Assembly: GCA_945787015.1 (NCBI GenBank)
Contig: CALZGM010000031.1
Coordinates: 1 to 34,731 of the forward strand
DNA length: 34,731 bases
Source: an uncultured Roseburia sp.
GTDB lineage: Bacteria; Bacillota; Clostridia; Lachnospirales; Lachnospiraceae
Direction: 5' to 3'
Part shown: positions 1 to 8,625 of the stretch, in pieces
Layout: each line of letters begins with the position of its first letter
Position numbering within the stretch: position 1 is the first letter of the stretch
The notes under the pieces: model-generated
What the model was told of the DNA's origin: nothing
Database searches by the model: none
Seen by the model: the letters and a program-made list of their open reading frames with translations, nothing else
Program-made: the position numbers and the translations under genes

Positions 1-8
1 CATTTTCA

Positions 9-39
9 GCATCGTGCGGAATGGACTCCGCTACGATGC
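9..39. other. Bulged hairpin at the left edge
   Basis: Arms GCATCGT+GCGGA (9-20) and TCCGC+ACGATGC (27-39) pair over 12 bp with one bulged T at 32 and a 6-nt loop. No T-tract follows directly, so it is not a clean terminator. It could be the end of a structured element or of a gene lying outside the window. The rest of 40-181 is AT-rich with nothing I recognise. Confidence 0.4.
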
Positions 40-181
40 GGCGCGTAAACATGAATAAAACTTATTAATATGGATAATTGAACTTCTTATATGCGTACAT
101 CCGAATAGAAAAAAATCAGTCTCTTTCTCTCTTCCTCAATATACGAAACTATAAATTCAAATTCTGTACTAAATATCTATA

Positions 182-1066
182 TTACACTTCCGGCAGCAAC
201 TTTAAGAATTCCTCCGTTGACTGCGAAACAGGCAATGAAGGATGAATCGCAGCAATCAGCTGGCGTGCCGGGAGCGTTTCTTTTGTTTTAACAATGAACA
301 ACTCGTTGGATTCTTTTGTCAGACAAAAATCAGGTACAAAAGCGATGCCAAGTCCAATGCGGGCAAGGTCAATTAACAGGTCATTGCTACTTAATTCGAT
401 TTCTGGAATTAGTTCTAATTGGTGCTGCAAAAATAGGTTGTGTAAAAATTCACTGGTAGTACTTTTCCGGTCAAGCATCATAAGCGGATAAGAACGCAGT
501 TCTTCAAAAGAAAGCTCCTGCTGCTTTAAATCAAAGTAAGCAGGGTTTGCAATAAAGACATCCTTAAAGTTGCAGACCGTTTTCTGGATATAGGACTGGT
601 TTAAATTTGAATTTGGAAAGTTGGTTACGATGAGATCCACTTTTCCCTGTTCCAATAATTCTACGCAACTTAAGGAAGTTGCATTGGTTACTTTAATCGG
701 TACATTCGGAAATTGCTTATGAAACTGATTCAGATACGGCACCAAAAAGTAGCGGCAGATGGTGTCACTGGCTCCGATATGGAGTTGTCCGAGACCGAGA
801 GTGCCGGTATCTAACAATTGACTTTCACCGCGTCTGATTAAGTTCATAGCCGGTTCAATATGTTTTAATAACAGCTTGCCCGCCGGGGTGAGCTGTACTT
901 TTTTTGTACTACGGATAAAAAGTGGCTGCTCCAATTTCTTTTCCAGGGTCTTGATGGACTGGCTGACAGCTGACTGGGAAATAAATAATTGTTTGCTTGC
1001 CTCGGAAAAGCTGAGAGAAGTTGCGACGTAATAAAAGACTTTATATAACTCGTAATTGATATCCAT
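182..1066 (-). CDS. LysR-family transcriptional regulator
   Basis: This is a DNA-binding regulator of 294 aa, the usual LysR length. The N-terminal winged HTH (about residues 1-60) carries the family pattern FSEASKQLFISQSAVSQSIK followed by LEQPLFIRS and LTPAGK. The C-terminal effector domain (about 90-290) has the two-lobed substrate-binding fold, with LHIGASDTICRYFLVPYL opening lobe 1 and ARIGLGIAFVPDF closing lobe 2. It is transcribed away from purL across a 226-bp AT-rich gap. Divergent arrangement often means a LysR protein controls its neighbour, but nothing in the protein names the effector, so control of purL is only a possibility. The ATG at 1066 has a modest upstream ribosome site (AAGGGCAGG on the minus strand). 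Confidence 0.93.
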   Translation of the reverse strand: MDINYELYKVFYYVATSLSFSEASKQLFISQSAVSQSIKTLEKKLEQPLFIRSTKKVQLTPAGKLLLKHIEPAMNLIRRGESQLLDTGTLGLGQLHIGASDTICRYFLVPYLNQFHKQFPNVPIKVTNATSLSCVELLEQGKVDLIVTNFPNSNLNQSYIQKTVCNFKDVFIANPAYFDLKQQELSFEELRSYPLMMLDRKSTTSEFLHNLFLQHQLELIPEIELSSNDLLIDLARIGLGIAFVPDFCLTKESNELFIVKTKETLPARQLIAAIHPSLPVSQSTEEFLKLLPEV

Positions 1067-1219
1067 AGAAGACCTGCCCTTTCTTAACTGTGTGTTATAC
1101 AGATATTAGAATAATAAAAATAGTTAACAATATTATAAGATGTACTAATAAATGTGTCAAACATTATTTGCACTTATAAAATAAATTAAATATATTAATT
1201 ATTCTAATTTATTGTCCTA

Positions 1220-1253
1220 TGATATACTGCAAATAGAAAGAATGTAGTATAAT
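1220..1253 (+). promoter_or_regulatory. Candidate purL promoter elements
   Basis: Two -10 candidates lie upstream of purL: an extended -10, TGA+TATACT (1220-1228), and TATAAT (1248-1253). Neither has a convincing -35 at 16-18 bp. I see no purine-riboswitch architecture in the short leader that follows. The same gap must hold the promoter of the divergent LysR gene. Confidence 0.35.
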
Positions 1254-1292
1254 CAAATCAAATAATAAACCTATGGAAAGGAAACAGGCAAT

Positions 1293-4200
1293 ATGAGCAA
1301 TGTAAGACGCGTATATGTTGAAAAGAAGCCGGCTTTTGCAGTAAAAGCAAAGGAATTGCAGGCAGAAATCAAAGGATACCTCGGCATTTCTTCTGTAACG
1401 GGAGTTCGTGTGTTAATCCGCTATGATATAGAAAATATCTCAGAGGATACCTATAAAAAAGCATTGGTAACTGTATTTTCTGAGCCACCGGTAGATGACA
1501 TTTATGAAGAAAGCTTTGATGCAAAGGGAGCAAAGGCATTTTCTGTAGAATTTTTGCCGGGACAGTTTGACCAGAGAGCAGACTCTGCCGAACAGTGCGT
1601 GAAACTGTTAAACGAAGAAGAGGAACCGATTATTCGTACTGCAACGACTTATGTCATTGAAGGTGAAGTGACAGAGGAACAGCTTGCAGCAGTTAAAAAA
1701 CATTGTATCAATCCGGTAGATTCCCGTGAAGCAGAGGAAGGAAAACCGGCTACCTTAGTACAGGAATTTGAGGAACCGGAAGATGTAATCATTTTTGAAG
1801 GTTTTACCTCAATGCCGGAAGACAAGCTAAAAGAACTCTATGGTTCTTTAGGACTTGCTATGACCTTTAAGGATTTCTTACATATTCAGAATTACTTCAA
1901 AAACGAAGAAAAACGCGATCCGTCTATGACAGAGATACGTGTATTAGACACCTATTGGTCTGACCACTGCCGTCATACCACATTCTCGACCGAATTAAAA
2001 AATGTTTCCTTTGATGATGGATATTATAAAACTCCGATTGAAGCAACCTATCATGATTATTTGGATACCTTCAAAAATTTATATGAAGGCCGTTCCGATA
2101 AATTTGTATGCTTAATGGATATCGCACTTCTTGCGATGAAACGTTTGAAAAAAGAAGGAAAATTAAACGACCAGGAAGAATCCGATGAAATTAATGCATG
2201 CTCGATTGTAGTTCCGGTGGAAGTAGACGGTGAAGTAGAAGAGTGGCTTGTAAACTTTAAAAATGAGACACACAACCACCCAACCGAAATTGAACCATTC
2301 GGTGGCGCTGCAACCTGTTTGGGCGGAGCTATTCGTGATCCATTGTCAGGCCGTACCTATGTATATCAGGCAATGCGTGTGACCGGTGCTGCTGACCCGA
2401 CTGTTTCCGTAAAAAATACAATCGAAGGAAAGCTTCCACAGAAAAAACTGGTGCGTGAAGCTGCACATGGTTATAGCTCTTATGGAAACCAGATTGGTCT
2501 TGCTACCGGTTATGTAAAAGAAGTATATCATCCAGACTATGTTGCAAAACGTATGGAAATCGGCGCTGTAATGGGCGCTGCTCCAAGACGTGCCGTACAG
2601 CGACTGACTTCTGACCCGGGCGATATCATTATCCTGCTTGGAGGACGTACCGGCCGTGACGGTATCGGCGGTGCTACCGGTTCTTCCAAAGCACATAATA
2701 CAGAGTCTACAGCAGTCTGCGGCGCAGAGGTACAGAAGGGTAATCCGCCGACAGAACGTAAGATTCAGAGATTATTCCGCCGTGAAGAAGTGGCTTATAT
2801 CATTAAAAAATGTAATGACTTTGGTGCAGGCGGTGTATCTGTAGCAATCGGTGAATTAGCAGACGGCTTACGTGTGCAGTTAGATAAAGTGCCGAAGAAA
2901 TATGCAGGTCTGGATGGAACAGAACTTGCCATTTCCGAATCTCAGGAGCGTATGGCAGTTGTCGTTGCACCGGAAGATGTTGAGAAATTCTTAGGCTATG
3001 CAAAAGAAGAAAACTTAGAGGCTGTTCCGGTTGCAGTTGTAACAGAGGAACCAAGACTTGTATTAGAATGGAGAGGCAAGGAAATCGTAAATCTTTCCCG
3101 TGCCTTCTTAGATACCAACGGCGCACATCAGGAAACAGATGTTGCTGTTGATATGCCGGTTCCGGAGGACAATTATTTTAAATCCATTCCTACCGCAAAA
3201 GTAAAAGAAGCAGTCGAAGCAGGCGATATGAAAGCAGCATGGCTTGCAGAACTTTCCGACCTTAATGTATGTTCTCAGAAGGGACTCGTTGAAATGTTTG
3301 ACGGTTCCATCGGTGTAAACAGTGTATACATGCCATACGGTGGAAAATACCAGTTGACAGAAACACAGTCTATGGTAGCAAAACTTCCGGTTATGAAGGG
3401 TACTTCAGATACCGTAACCATGATGGCATATGGTTTTGACCCGTATTTATCAAGCTGGAGCCCATACCACGGTGCAATCTACGCAGTGGTAGAATCCTTA
3501 TCCAGAATTGTTGCAGCAGGCGGAGATTACAGCAAGGTTCGTTTCACCTTCCAGGAGTATTTCCGCAGAATGAACGAGGATCCAAAACGTTGGAGCCAGC
3601 CGTTCGCTGCATTGTTGGGTGCGTATGATGCACAGATTGGATTTGGACTTCCATCCATCGGTGGAAAAGACTCCATGTCAGGAACCTTTAATGATATTGA
3701 TGTACCGCCAACACTGGTATCCTTTGCTGTGGATGTTGCAAAGGAAAAGGACATCATTACACCGGAATTAAAAGAAAAAGATAATAAACTGCTCTTATTC
3801 AGTATCGCGAAAAATGAATACGATTTACCGGTATATGAGCAGGTAATGAAGCTGTACGATACGATTCATACCTTAATTGGCAAAGGACTTATTATTTCAG
3901 CCTATGCTCTTGATGCAAAAGGTCTTGCAGCAGCAGTCTGCAAGATGGGATTTGGTAATAAGAAGGGTGTAACCGTATTCAGTGATGTAACAACAGCAGA
4001 ATTGTTTGCACCGGGCTTCGGTAATATCGTAGCAGAAATCCCTGCAGGCAGACTTGATGATGTAAAAGAAGTTTTGGCAGAAGCGGGACTTAACGGTGTA
4101 GATAAATTAGTAGGCCGCGTGAACGGTGAGAAAGCATTTGTTTACGGTGATATGAGAATTACCATGGAAGAAGCAATCTCTGCATGGGCAGGCACTTTGG

Positions 4201-5096
4201 AAAAAGTATTCCCAACCCGTTCTACCACAGATATCTCAGAAGTGGAAACAGGTCTTTACAAAGCAGACAGCATTTATGTATGTAAAAATAAGGTGGCAAA
4301 ACCAACCGTATTTATTCCGGTCTTCCCGGGTACCAACTGTGAATACGACAGTGCAAAAGCATTTGAACGTGCCGGTGCAGATACCATTGTAAAGGTATTT
4401 AAAAACATGAATGCAGAGGACATCCGTGAATCTGTAGATGAGTTTGTAAAAGCAATCGAACAGGCACAGATTATCATGTTCCCGGGCGGTTTCTCAGCCG
4501 GCGACGAACCGGAAGGTTCTGCAAAATTCTTTGCAACCGCATTTAGAAATGCAAAGATGACCGAAGCTGTGAACAAGCTTTTGAATGAAAGAGACGGTTT
4601 GGCACTTGGTATCTGTAACGGATTCCAGGCATTAATCAAACTTGGCTTGGTGCCATATGGTGAAATCCGTCCGCAGACCGTTGATTCACCGACCTTAACT
4701 TACAACACCATCGGCCGTCACATGAGCAAGATGGTTTACACAAAGGTAGTTACCAACAAATCTCCATGGCTGGCACAGGCAGAGCTTGGAAAAGTTTACT
4801 GCAATCCGGCATCCCATGGTGAAGGACGTTTCGTAGCACCAAAGGAATGGGTAGACAGGTTGTTTGCAAACGGACAGGTTGCAACTCAGTATGTCAACGA
4901 AGCAGGTAATCCGACCATGGATGAAGAATGGAACATCAACGGTTCCTATGCAGCAATCGAAGGTATCACAAGCCCGGACGGACGTGTACTCGGTAAGATG
5001 GCACATTCAGAGCGTCGCGGCAGAAGCGTGGCAATCAATATTTACGGCGAGCAGGATTTGAAGCTATTTGAATCCGGTGTTGCTTACTTTAAATAG
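1293..5096 (+). CDS. purL: Phosphoribosylformylglycinamidine synthase, single-chain
   Basis: This enzyme performs the ATP- and glutamine-dependent conversion of FGAR to FGAM in de novo purine synthesis, in the cytoplasm. At 1267 aa it is the large one-chain form that replaces separate PurS, PurL and PurQ. The N-terminal PurS-like part is followed by the YWSDHCRH signature (221-228) and the duplicated AIRS-type ATP-binding halves, which include the GGAATCLGGAIRDPLSGR stretch. A class I glutamine amidotransferase domain lies at the end, with catalytic Cys1108 in LGICNGFQ and His1238 and Glu1240 in AHSERRG. ATG at 1293 follows GGAAAGGAAACAGGCAAT. The gene stands alone here and ends at a strong terminator. 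purC and purB lie some 19 kb downstream, so the pathway is scattered in this genome. Confidence 0.98.
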   Translation: MSNVRRVYVEKKPAFAVKAKELQAEIKGYLGISSVTGVRVLIRYDIENISEDTYKKALVTVFSEPPVDDIYEESFDAKGAKAFSVEFLPGQFDQRADSAEQCVKLLNEEEEPIIRTATTYVIEGEVTEEQLAAVKKHCINPVDSREAEEGKPATLVQEFEEPEDVIIFEGFTSMPEDKLKELYGSLGLAMTFKDFLHIQNYFKNEEKRDPSMTEIRVLDTYWSDHCRHTTFSTELKNVSFDDGYYKTPIEATYHDYLDTFKNLYEGRSDKFVCLMDIALLAMKRLKKEGKLNDQEESDEINACSIVVPVEVDGEVEEWLVNFKNETHNHPTEIEPFGGAATCLGGAIRDPLSGRTYVYQAMRVTGAADPTVSVKNTIEGKLPQKKLVREAAHGYSSYGNQIGLATGYVKEVYHPDYVAKRMEIGAVMGAAPRRAVQRLTSDPGDIIILLGGRTGRDGIGGATGSSKAHNTESTAVCGAEVQKGNPPTERKIQRLFRREEVAYIIKKCNDFGAGGVSVAIGELADGLRVQLDKVPKKYAGLDGTELAISESQERMAVVVAPEDVEKFLGYAKEENLEAVPVAVVTEEPRLVLEWRGKEIVNLSRAFLDTNGAHQETDVAVDMPVPEDNYFKSIPTAKVKEAVEAGDMKAAWLAELSDLNVCSQKGLVEMFDGSIGVNSVYMPYGGKYQLTETQSMVAKLPVMKGTSDTVTMMAYGFDPYLSSWSPYHGAIYAVVESLSRIVAAGGDYSKVRFTFQEYFRRMNEDPKRWSQPFAALLGAYDAQIGFGLPSIGGKDSMSGTFNDIDVPPTLVSFAVDVAKEKDIITPELKEKDNKLLLFSIAKNEYDLPVYEQVMKLYDTIHTLIGKGLIISAYALDAKGLAAAVCKMGFGNKKGVTVFSDVTTAELFAPGFGNIVAEIPAGRLDDVKEVLAEAGLNGVDKLVGRVNGEKAFVYGDMRITMEEAISAWAGTLEKVFPTRSTTDISEVETGLYKADSIYVCKNKVAKPTVFIPVFPGTNCEYDSAKAFERAGADTIVKVFKNMNAEDIRESVDEFVKAIEQAQIIMFPGGFSAGDEPEGSAKFFATAFRNAKMTEAVNKLLNERDGLALGICNGFQALIKLGLVPYGEIRPQTVDSPTLTYNTIGRHMSKMVYTKVVTNKSPWLAQAELGKVYCNPASHGEGRFVAPKEWVDRLFANGQVATQYVNEAGNPTMDEEWNINGSYAAIEGITSPDGRVLGKMAHSERRGRSVAINIYGEQDLKLFESGVAYFK

Positions 5097-5120
5097 AATC
5101 GGAAAAGTTTATTAAAGAGA

Positions 5121-5165
5121 AGACCTTGTACCGGTGCAGTAAATGCACTGGTTCAGGGTCTTTTT
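5121..5165 (+). terminator. Intrinsic terminator after purL
   Basis: An 18-position stem joins 5121-5138 with 5144-5161, with two G-U pairs and one mismatch around a 5-nt loop. A run of T at 5161-5165 follows directly. It lies 25 bp after the purL stop. Confidence 0.85.
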
Positions 5166-5301
5166 GTGTGCAGGAGACTTTATAAAACAGAATAAATGTG
5201 AAGATATATGTCAGACATAAATTATACTGATGATAATTATGTAATTATGCATAAAATATAAGTACATATTTTGGCTATTTAGTAGAAAGTTGCATAATAT
5301 A

Positions 5302-5330
5302 TTGACAAAACAGAAAATATGAAATAAAAT
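5302..5330 (+). promoter_or_regulatory. Promoter of the sugar-use operon
   Basis: TTGACA (5302-5307), a 17-bp spacer and TAAAAT (5325-5330) form a near-consensus vegetative promoter. The expected start of transcription is near 5337, inside the operator at 5329-5343. The rest of the gap from 5166 to 5300 is AT-rich with no other element I can support. Confidence 0.82.
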
Positions 5331-5343
5331 GTAAACGATTACA
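5329..5343 (+). promoter_or_regulatory. cre / LacI-type operator
   Basis: ATGTAAACGATTACA fits the catabolite-response consensus WTGNAANCGNWWNCA at every position. It is also a 14-bp palindrome around a central CG with one mismatched pair. It overlaps the end of the -10 box and the expected start of transcription, a position suited to repression. CcpA, the locus LacI protein, or both could bind; sequence alone does not decide. Confidence 0.8.
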
Positions 5344-5382
5344 AAAGATGTGCAAAATGCACAAAGAAAGGAAGGAAAGATT

Positions 5383-6714
5383 ATGGTAACACGCAAAAAA
5401 TTAAGAAATCTTCTTCTTGGGTTGATGGCAACTTCAGTATTACTAACTGGTTGTGGGGCATCTACAAACAAAGAAGTAGAGGAGACAAAGGATCCTGTTA
5501 CCCAGACAGAGGTAGCTACGAATGATAAAGTAGAACTGAGATTTTTGTTGTGGGGAAATCAGGAAGAAATTGCATTTAGACAGAAATGGACAGATGAATT
5601 TAATAGTCGCCATGAAAACATTCATGTAACTTTAGAAGCAATTCCAGAAGGGTTCCATGAAAAATTAACTGTACAGGTTTCATCAAATACATTGGCAGAC
5701 ATGGTTATGATTGCTGGTGATTTTGGTGGAGAGTATTTTAAGAAAGATTTGTTTGTGCCTCTAGATTCATATATTGAAAGAGATGGTTTACAGGATGCAT
5801 GGGTTGATGGTGTATTAGATGGATTATCTTATAATGGTAAAGTATATGCCGCACCAAATACTTTTAATGCAGGATTTATATTCTATAATAAAACGATGTT
5901 CGAAGAGAATAATGTTCCACTTCCAACAAATGATTGGACAGAAGAGGAATTTTTGGCAGCAGCTCAGGCTTTAACAAAAGGAGAAGGAGCAGATAAGGTT
6001 TGGGGCATTGATTTATCTAACTGGTGGACATACGAATTAGGAAGAAACTTATATGATGGGTATAAAGCATGGGAATGGGAAACAGGAACCATGACAGCAA
6101 ATACTCAAGGATATAGAGATGGACTTTCATTGCTTACAGACATCTATCAGAAATATCAAGTTTCTCCAACCCCAACAATGGCAGCTGATATTGGTGGAAC
6201 ATTCCAGACCGGTAAATTTGCAATGACTATTGGTGCTGCTTGGGATATGAAATCATTTAATGAATCTATTGGAGATAGTTTTGAATGGGATATTGTTACA
6301 TTCCCGTCTAGTACGACCTATGGACAGTGGAGATCACCATTATGGACAACTGCAATTGGCATTTCAGCAGCAACACCATATAAAGATGAATGTTGGGAAT
6401 ACATTAAGTTTATGTCAGCATCTGAAGAAGTTCAGGGTGAAATTGAACAAATTGGTTTACCAGCTTTAAAATCTGTTTGTGAAGATAGTGAATTTATTAC
6501 AAATATTCCGGAAGGATGGAAGAAATTTAATAAACAGGTATATTTCGATGCACTTAACTATGCAGTAGACGGCGTTGTATTAAATGAGATTAAAGATGGC
6601 GTTTTGAAAGTAGAATTAGAATTACTGTTTGCAGGCGAACAGGATTTAGATACTACTTTGGATAATTTGCAGACAAAAGGTCAGTTAAAATTAGATAGAA
6701 TGAAGAACGAATAG
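5383..6714 (+). CDS. Sugar ABC transporter substrate-binding lipoprotein
   Basis: This is an extracytoplasmic binding protein that captures a sugar or oligosaccharide for the two permeases downstream. The 443-aa product begins with a basic N-terminus, a hydrophobic stretch and the lipobox LLTGC (lipidated Cys24). An acidic linker follows, then a family 1 (MalE-like) binding domain containing VELRFLLWGNQEE and MTIGAAWDMKSF. An in-frame ATG exists at 5350, but ATG at 5383 is preferred because AAGGAAGGAAAG lies just upstream and it places the signal peptide correctly. It is the first gene of the operon, behind the cre-overlapped promoter, and is separated from the permeases by a long inverted repeat. 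The ligand cannot be told from the sequence. The neighbouring enzymes suggest galactose-containing oligosaccharides. Confidence 0.95.
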   Translation: MVTRKKLRNLLLGLMATSVLLTGCGASTNKEVEETKDPVTQTEVATNDKVELRFLLWGNQEEIAFRQKWTDEFNSRHENIHVTLEAIPEGFHEKLTVQVSSNTLADMVMIAGDFGGEYFKKDLFVPLDSYIERDGLQDAWVDGVLDGLSYNGKVYAAPNTFNAGFIFYNKTMFEENNVPLPTNDWTEEEFLAAAQALTKGEGADKVWGIDLSNWWTYELGRNLYDGYKAWEWETGTMTANTQGYRDGLSLLTDIYQKYQVSPTPTMAADIGGTFQTGKFAMTIGAAWDMKSFNESIGDSFEWDIVTFPSSTTYGQWRSPLWTTAIGISAATPYKDECWEYIKFMSASEEVQGEIEQIGLPALKSVCEDSEFITNIPEGWKKFNKQVYFDALNYAVDGVVLNEIKDGVLKVELELLFAGEQDLDTTLDNLQTKGQLKLDRMKNE

Positions 6715-6720
6715 AGTTAA

Positions 6721-6803
6721 TTTAGTACTCCATAATTTGCCAATTATACAGGTAAATCGTATGTAATAGACGACATGTAGTGTGCAAATTATGGAGTACT
6801 AAA
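6721..6803 (+). repeat. 20-bp perfect inverted repeat between binding protein and permease
   Basis: The arms 6721-6740 (TTTAGTACTCC...) and 6784-6803 are perfect reverse complements over 20 bp around a 43-nt loop. No T-tract follows at the base. The element sits exactly between the binding-protein stop and the ribosome site of the first permease. In many sugar ABC operons a hairpin here protects the upstream message, so the binding protein outnumbers the permeases. I see no obvious target-site duplication, which argues against a recent insertion. Confidence 0.8.
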
Positions 6804-6838
6804 ATTTTGTTGAAAGAATTGTATCAGGAGGGATTTGT

Positions 6839-7714
6839 GTGCAACCTAAAAAAAGTGCAAAATATTTTTATATGTTTATTTCTCCATGGTTGTTAGGCTT
6901 CTTTTTGCTTACTTTCGTACCATTGGTATATTCAATATATTTATCGCTGACAGAGTACAGCGGATTATCAGCACCAACTTTTGTTGGATTGCAGAATTAC
7001 AAAGATATTTTCCTATTTGATGATATTTTTCGAAAAAGTCTTTTTAATTCAATTGTTTATGCATTGCTTGCGGTTCCTACTAGCTTGATTTTGGCATTAG
7101 TAATTGCATTGCTACTTACAAAAGAATCAAAAATAAGTAGTTTTTTTCAAATTATATTTTTTTTTCCATCAATTGCGGCAGGTGTAGCAGTATATACTGT
7201 TGTAAAGTTTTTGCTTAAAGGTGAAGGCGGTTTGTTAAACTATATATTGTCTATTTTTCATATTAAAGGACCAAACTGGTTGACAGATACTAAATGGGCA
7301 ATGATAGCTTTGGTTATTGCAAACTTGATTTTTTGTGGTCAACAAATGTTAATTTTCTTGGCAGGTATTAAGCAAATACCCGTTTCGTATTATGAGGCAG
7401 CTAAAATAGATGGGGCAAATAGTATACAGTGTTTTTTTAAAATAACTTTTCCACTAATTGCACAAGTCTTTGTTTTTAATCTTATTATGGGAATAATAAG
7501 TGCTTTTCAGGTTTTTGTGCAGCCACTAGTCATGACCGGTGGAGGCCCATTCAAAAAGACTTATATGTATGGTATGTATATCTACGATAGTGGATTTGGT
7601 TTTGGTAGATTTGGATATGCAGCTGCACTTGCATGGATTATGTACTTAATTATCTTATTTGTAAGTAGGGTTGTACTTAAGTTAGTTGAAAGACTTATGC
7701 ATTTTGAAGAATAG
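6839..7714 (+). CDS. Sugar ABC transporter permease (MalF/UgpA type)
   Basis: This is the first inner-membrane subunit of the importer, 291 aa, with six predicted membrane segments beginning at about residue 11 (FYMFISPWLLGFFLL). The cytoplasmic EAA loop that docks the ATPase is EAAKIDGANSIQCFFKITFPL. Translation starts at GTG 6839 behind AGGAGG at 6827-6832; no better ATG exists. Length and topology match binding-protein-dependent sugar permeases of the MalF class. It is followed closely by its partner permease. Base composition is strongly AT-rich compared with purL. The cognate ATPase is not encoded nearby. Confidence 0.95.
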   Translation: MQPKKSAKYFYMFISPWLLGFFLLTFVPLVYSIYLSLTEYSGLSAPTFVGLQNYKDIFLFDDIFRKSLFNSIVYALLAVPTSLILALVIALLLTKESKISSFFQIIFFFPSIAAGVAVYTVVKFLLKGEGGLLNYILSIFHIKGPNWLTDTKWAMIALVIANLIFCGQQMLIFLAGIKQIPVSYYEAAKIDGANSIQCFFKITFPLIAQVFVFNLIMGIISAFQVFVQPLVMTGGGPFKKTYMYGMYIYDSGFGFGRFGYAAALAWIMYLIILFVSRVVLKLVERLMHFEE

Positions 7715-7729
7715 GAGGGGAATCAACTT

Positions 7730-8572
7730 ATGGCGAAAATAATAAAAAAAGGTATATGGATTCTTATATGCGCAACATTAGGATTTGTGTTTTTATTACC
7801 CTTTCTTTGGATGATTTCTACATCATTAATGGCAACAGAGCAAATCGTGAAATATCCACCAGATTTGATACCATCTCCTGTTACGTTACGCTCTTTCAAG
7901 TACATTTTTGAAAATACAAAGTTTTTTACTTATTTAAAAAATAGTTGTATAATAACATCAATAAATATTATTGGAACTGTAGTTAGTACAACGTTGGTAG
8001 CATATGGGTTTGCAAAGTATGATGCTCGGTTAAAAGGGTTATGGTTTACATTGCTAATGTCAACTATGATGATTCCTTATTTTGTTACAATCATACCTCA
8101 GTATAACATTTACGCAAAACTGAATTTGATAAATACATTTGTTCCATTGACACTGCCTAATATTTTAGCAGGAAGTGGCTTTAGTATATTTCTCTTAAAT
8201 CAGTTTTTTAAAGATTTTCCAAGAGAAATTGAGGAAGCAGCAAGAATTGATGGATGTAGTGAGTTTGGTATTTTGTTTAGAATTGTTATCCCAAATGCAA
8301 AAGCGATTTTGTTTGTAGTTGCAATTTTCATGTTTGTATGGACATGGAACGATTATTTTGGACCTGCAATTTATTTAAGTGATCAAAATAAATATACATT
8401 ATCAATAGGATTAACATTTTTGAATTCATCAATTAGCGGTTATCAGGATGCACTCGATCAAGGTCCAGTAATGGCGATGGCGTTACTATCAGTACTACCT
8501 ATTATAATTTTATATGCATGTTTCCAAAAGTATTTTGTTAAAGGTATTATTGACAGCGGTATAAAGGGTTAG
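7730..8572 (+). CDS. Sugar ABC transporter permease (MalG/UgpE type)
   Basis: This is the second membrane subunit of the importer, 280 aa, with six membrane segments. It carries the MalG-class marker LPFLWMISTSL near the N-terminus and the EAA loop EEAARIDGCSEFGILFRIVIP. It begins 15 bp after the preceding permease. Its ribosome site, AGGAGG at 7713-7718, overlaps that gene's stop codon, which points to coupled translation. The two permeases would form a heterodimer with the binding protein outside and a shared MsmX-type ATPase inside. That ATPase is inferred to be encoded elsewhere in the genome. Confidence 0.95.
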   Translation: MAKIIKKGIWILICATLGFVFLLPFLWMISTSLMATEQIVKYPPDLIPSPVTLRSFKYIFENTKFFTYLKNSCIITSINIIGTVVSTTLVAYGFAKYDARLKGLWFTLLMSTMMIPYFVTIIPQYNIYAKLNLINTFVPLTLPNILAGSGFSIFLLNQFFKDFPREIEEAARIDGCSEFGILFRIVIPNAKAILFVVAIFMFVWTWNDYFGPAIYLSDQNKYTLSIGLTFLNSSISGYQDALDQGPVMAMALLSVLPIIILYACFQKYFVKGIIDSGIKG

Positions 8573-8583
8573 AAAGGAACGAT

Positions 8584-8607
8584 ACTTTTACCATGATAGG
8601 TAAAAGT
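8584..8607 (+). repeat. Short inverted repeat before the LacI gene
   Basis: ACTTTTACC (8584-8592) and GGTAAAAGT (8599-8607) form a 9-bp perfect stem with a 6-nt loop between the permease stop and the LacI start. It could be an mRNA hairpin lowering regulator expression or an operator. It lacks the CG centre typical of LacI operators. Confidence 0.5.
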
Positions 8608-8625
8608 GCATAGTAAGTGGTAATT

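Noticed and set aside
1254-1292. Purine riboswitch in the purL leader
   Set aside because: The leader is too short and lacks the three-way junction with conserved loop bases.
2057-3126. Minus-strand open frames inside purL
   Set aside because: They are antisense to a well-conserved enzyme, have no ribosome sites and show low-complexity shadow composition.
5211-5625. Minus-strand open frames over the sugar promoter and the lipoprotein start
   Set aside because: They overlap a strong + promoter and signal peptide, and their products are AT-driven hydrophobic strings with no family likeness.
6721-6803. Inverted repeat as ends of an insertion sequence
   Set aside because: The interior is only 43 nt with no open frame, and I see no clear target-site duplication. 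An mRNA hairpin is the simpler reading.
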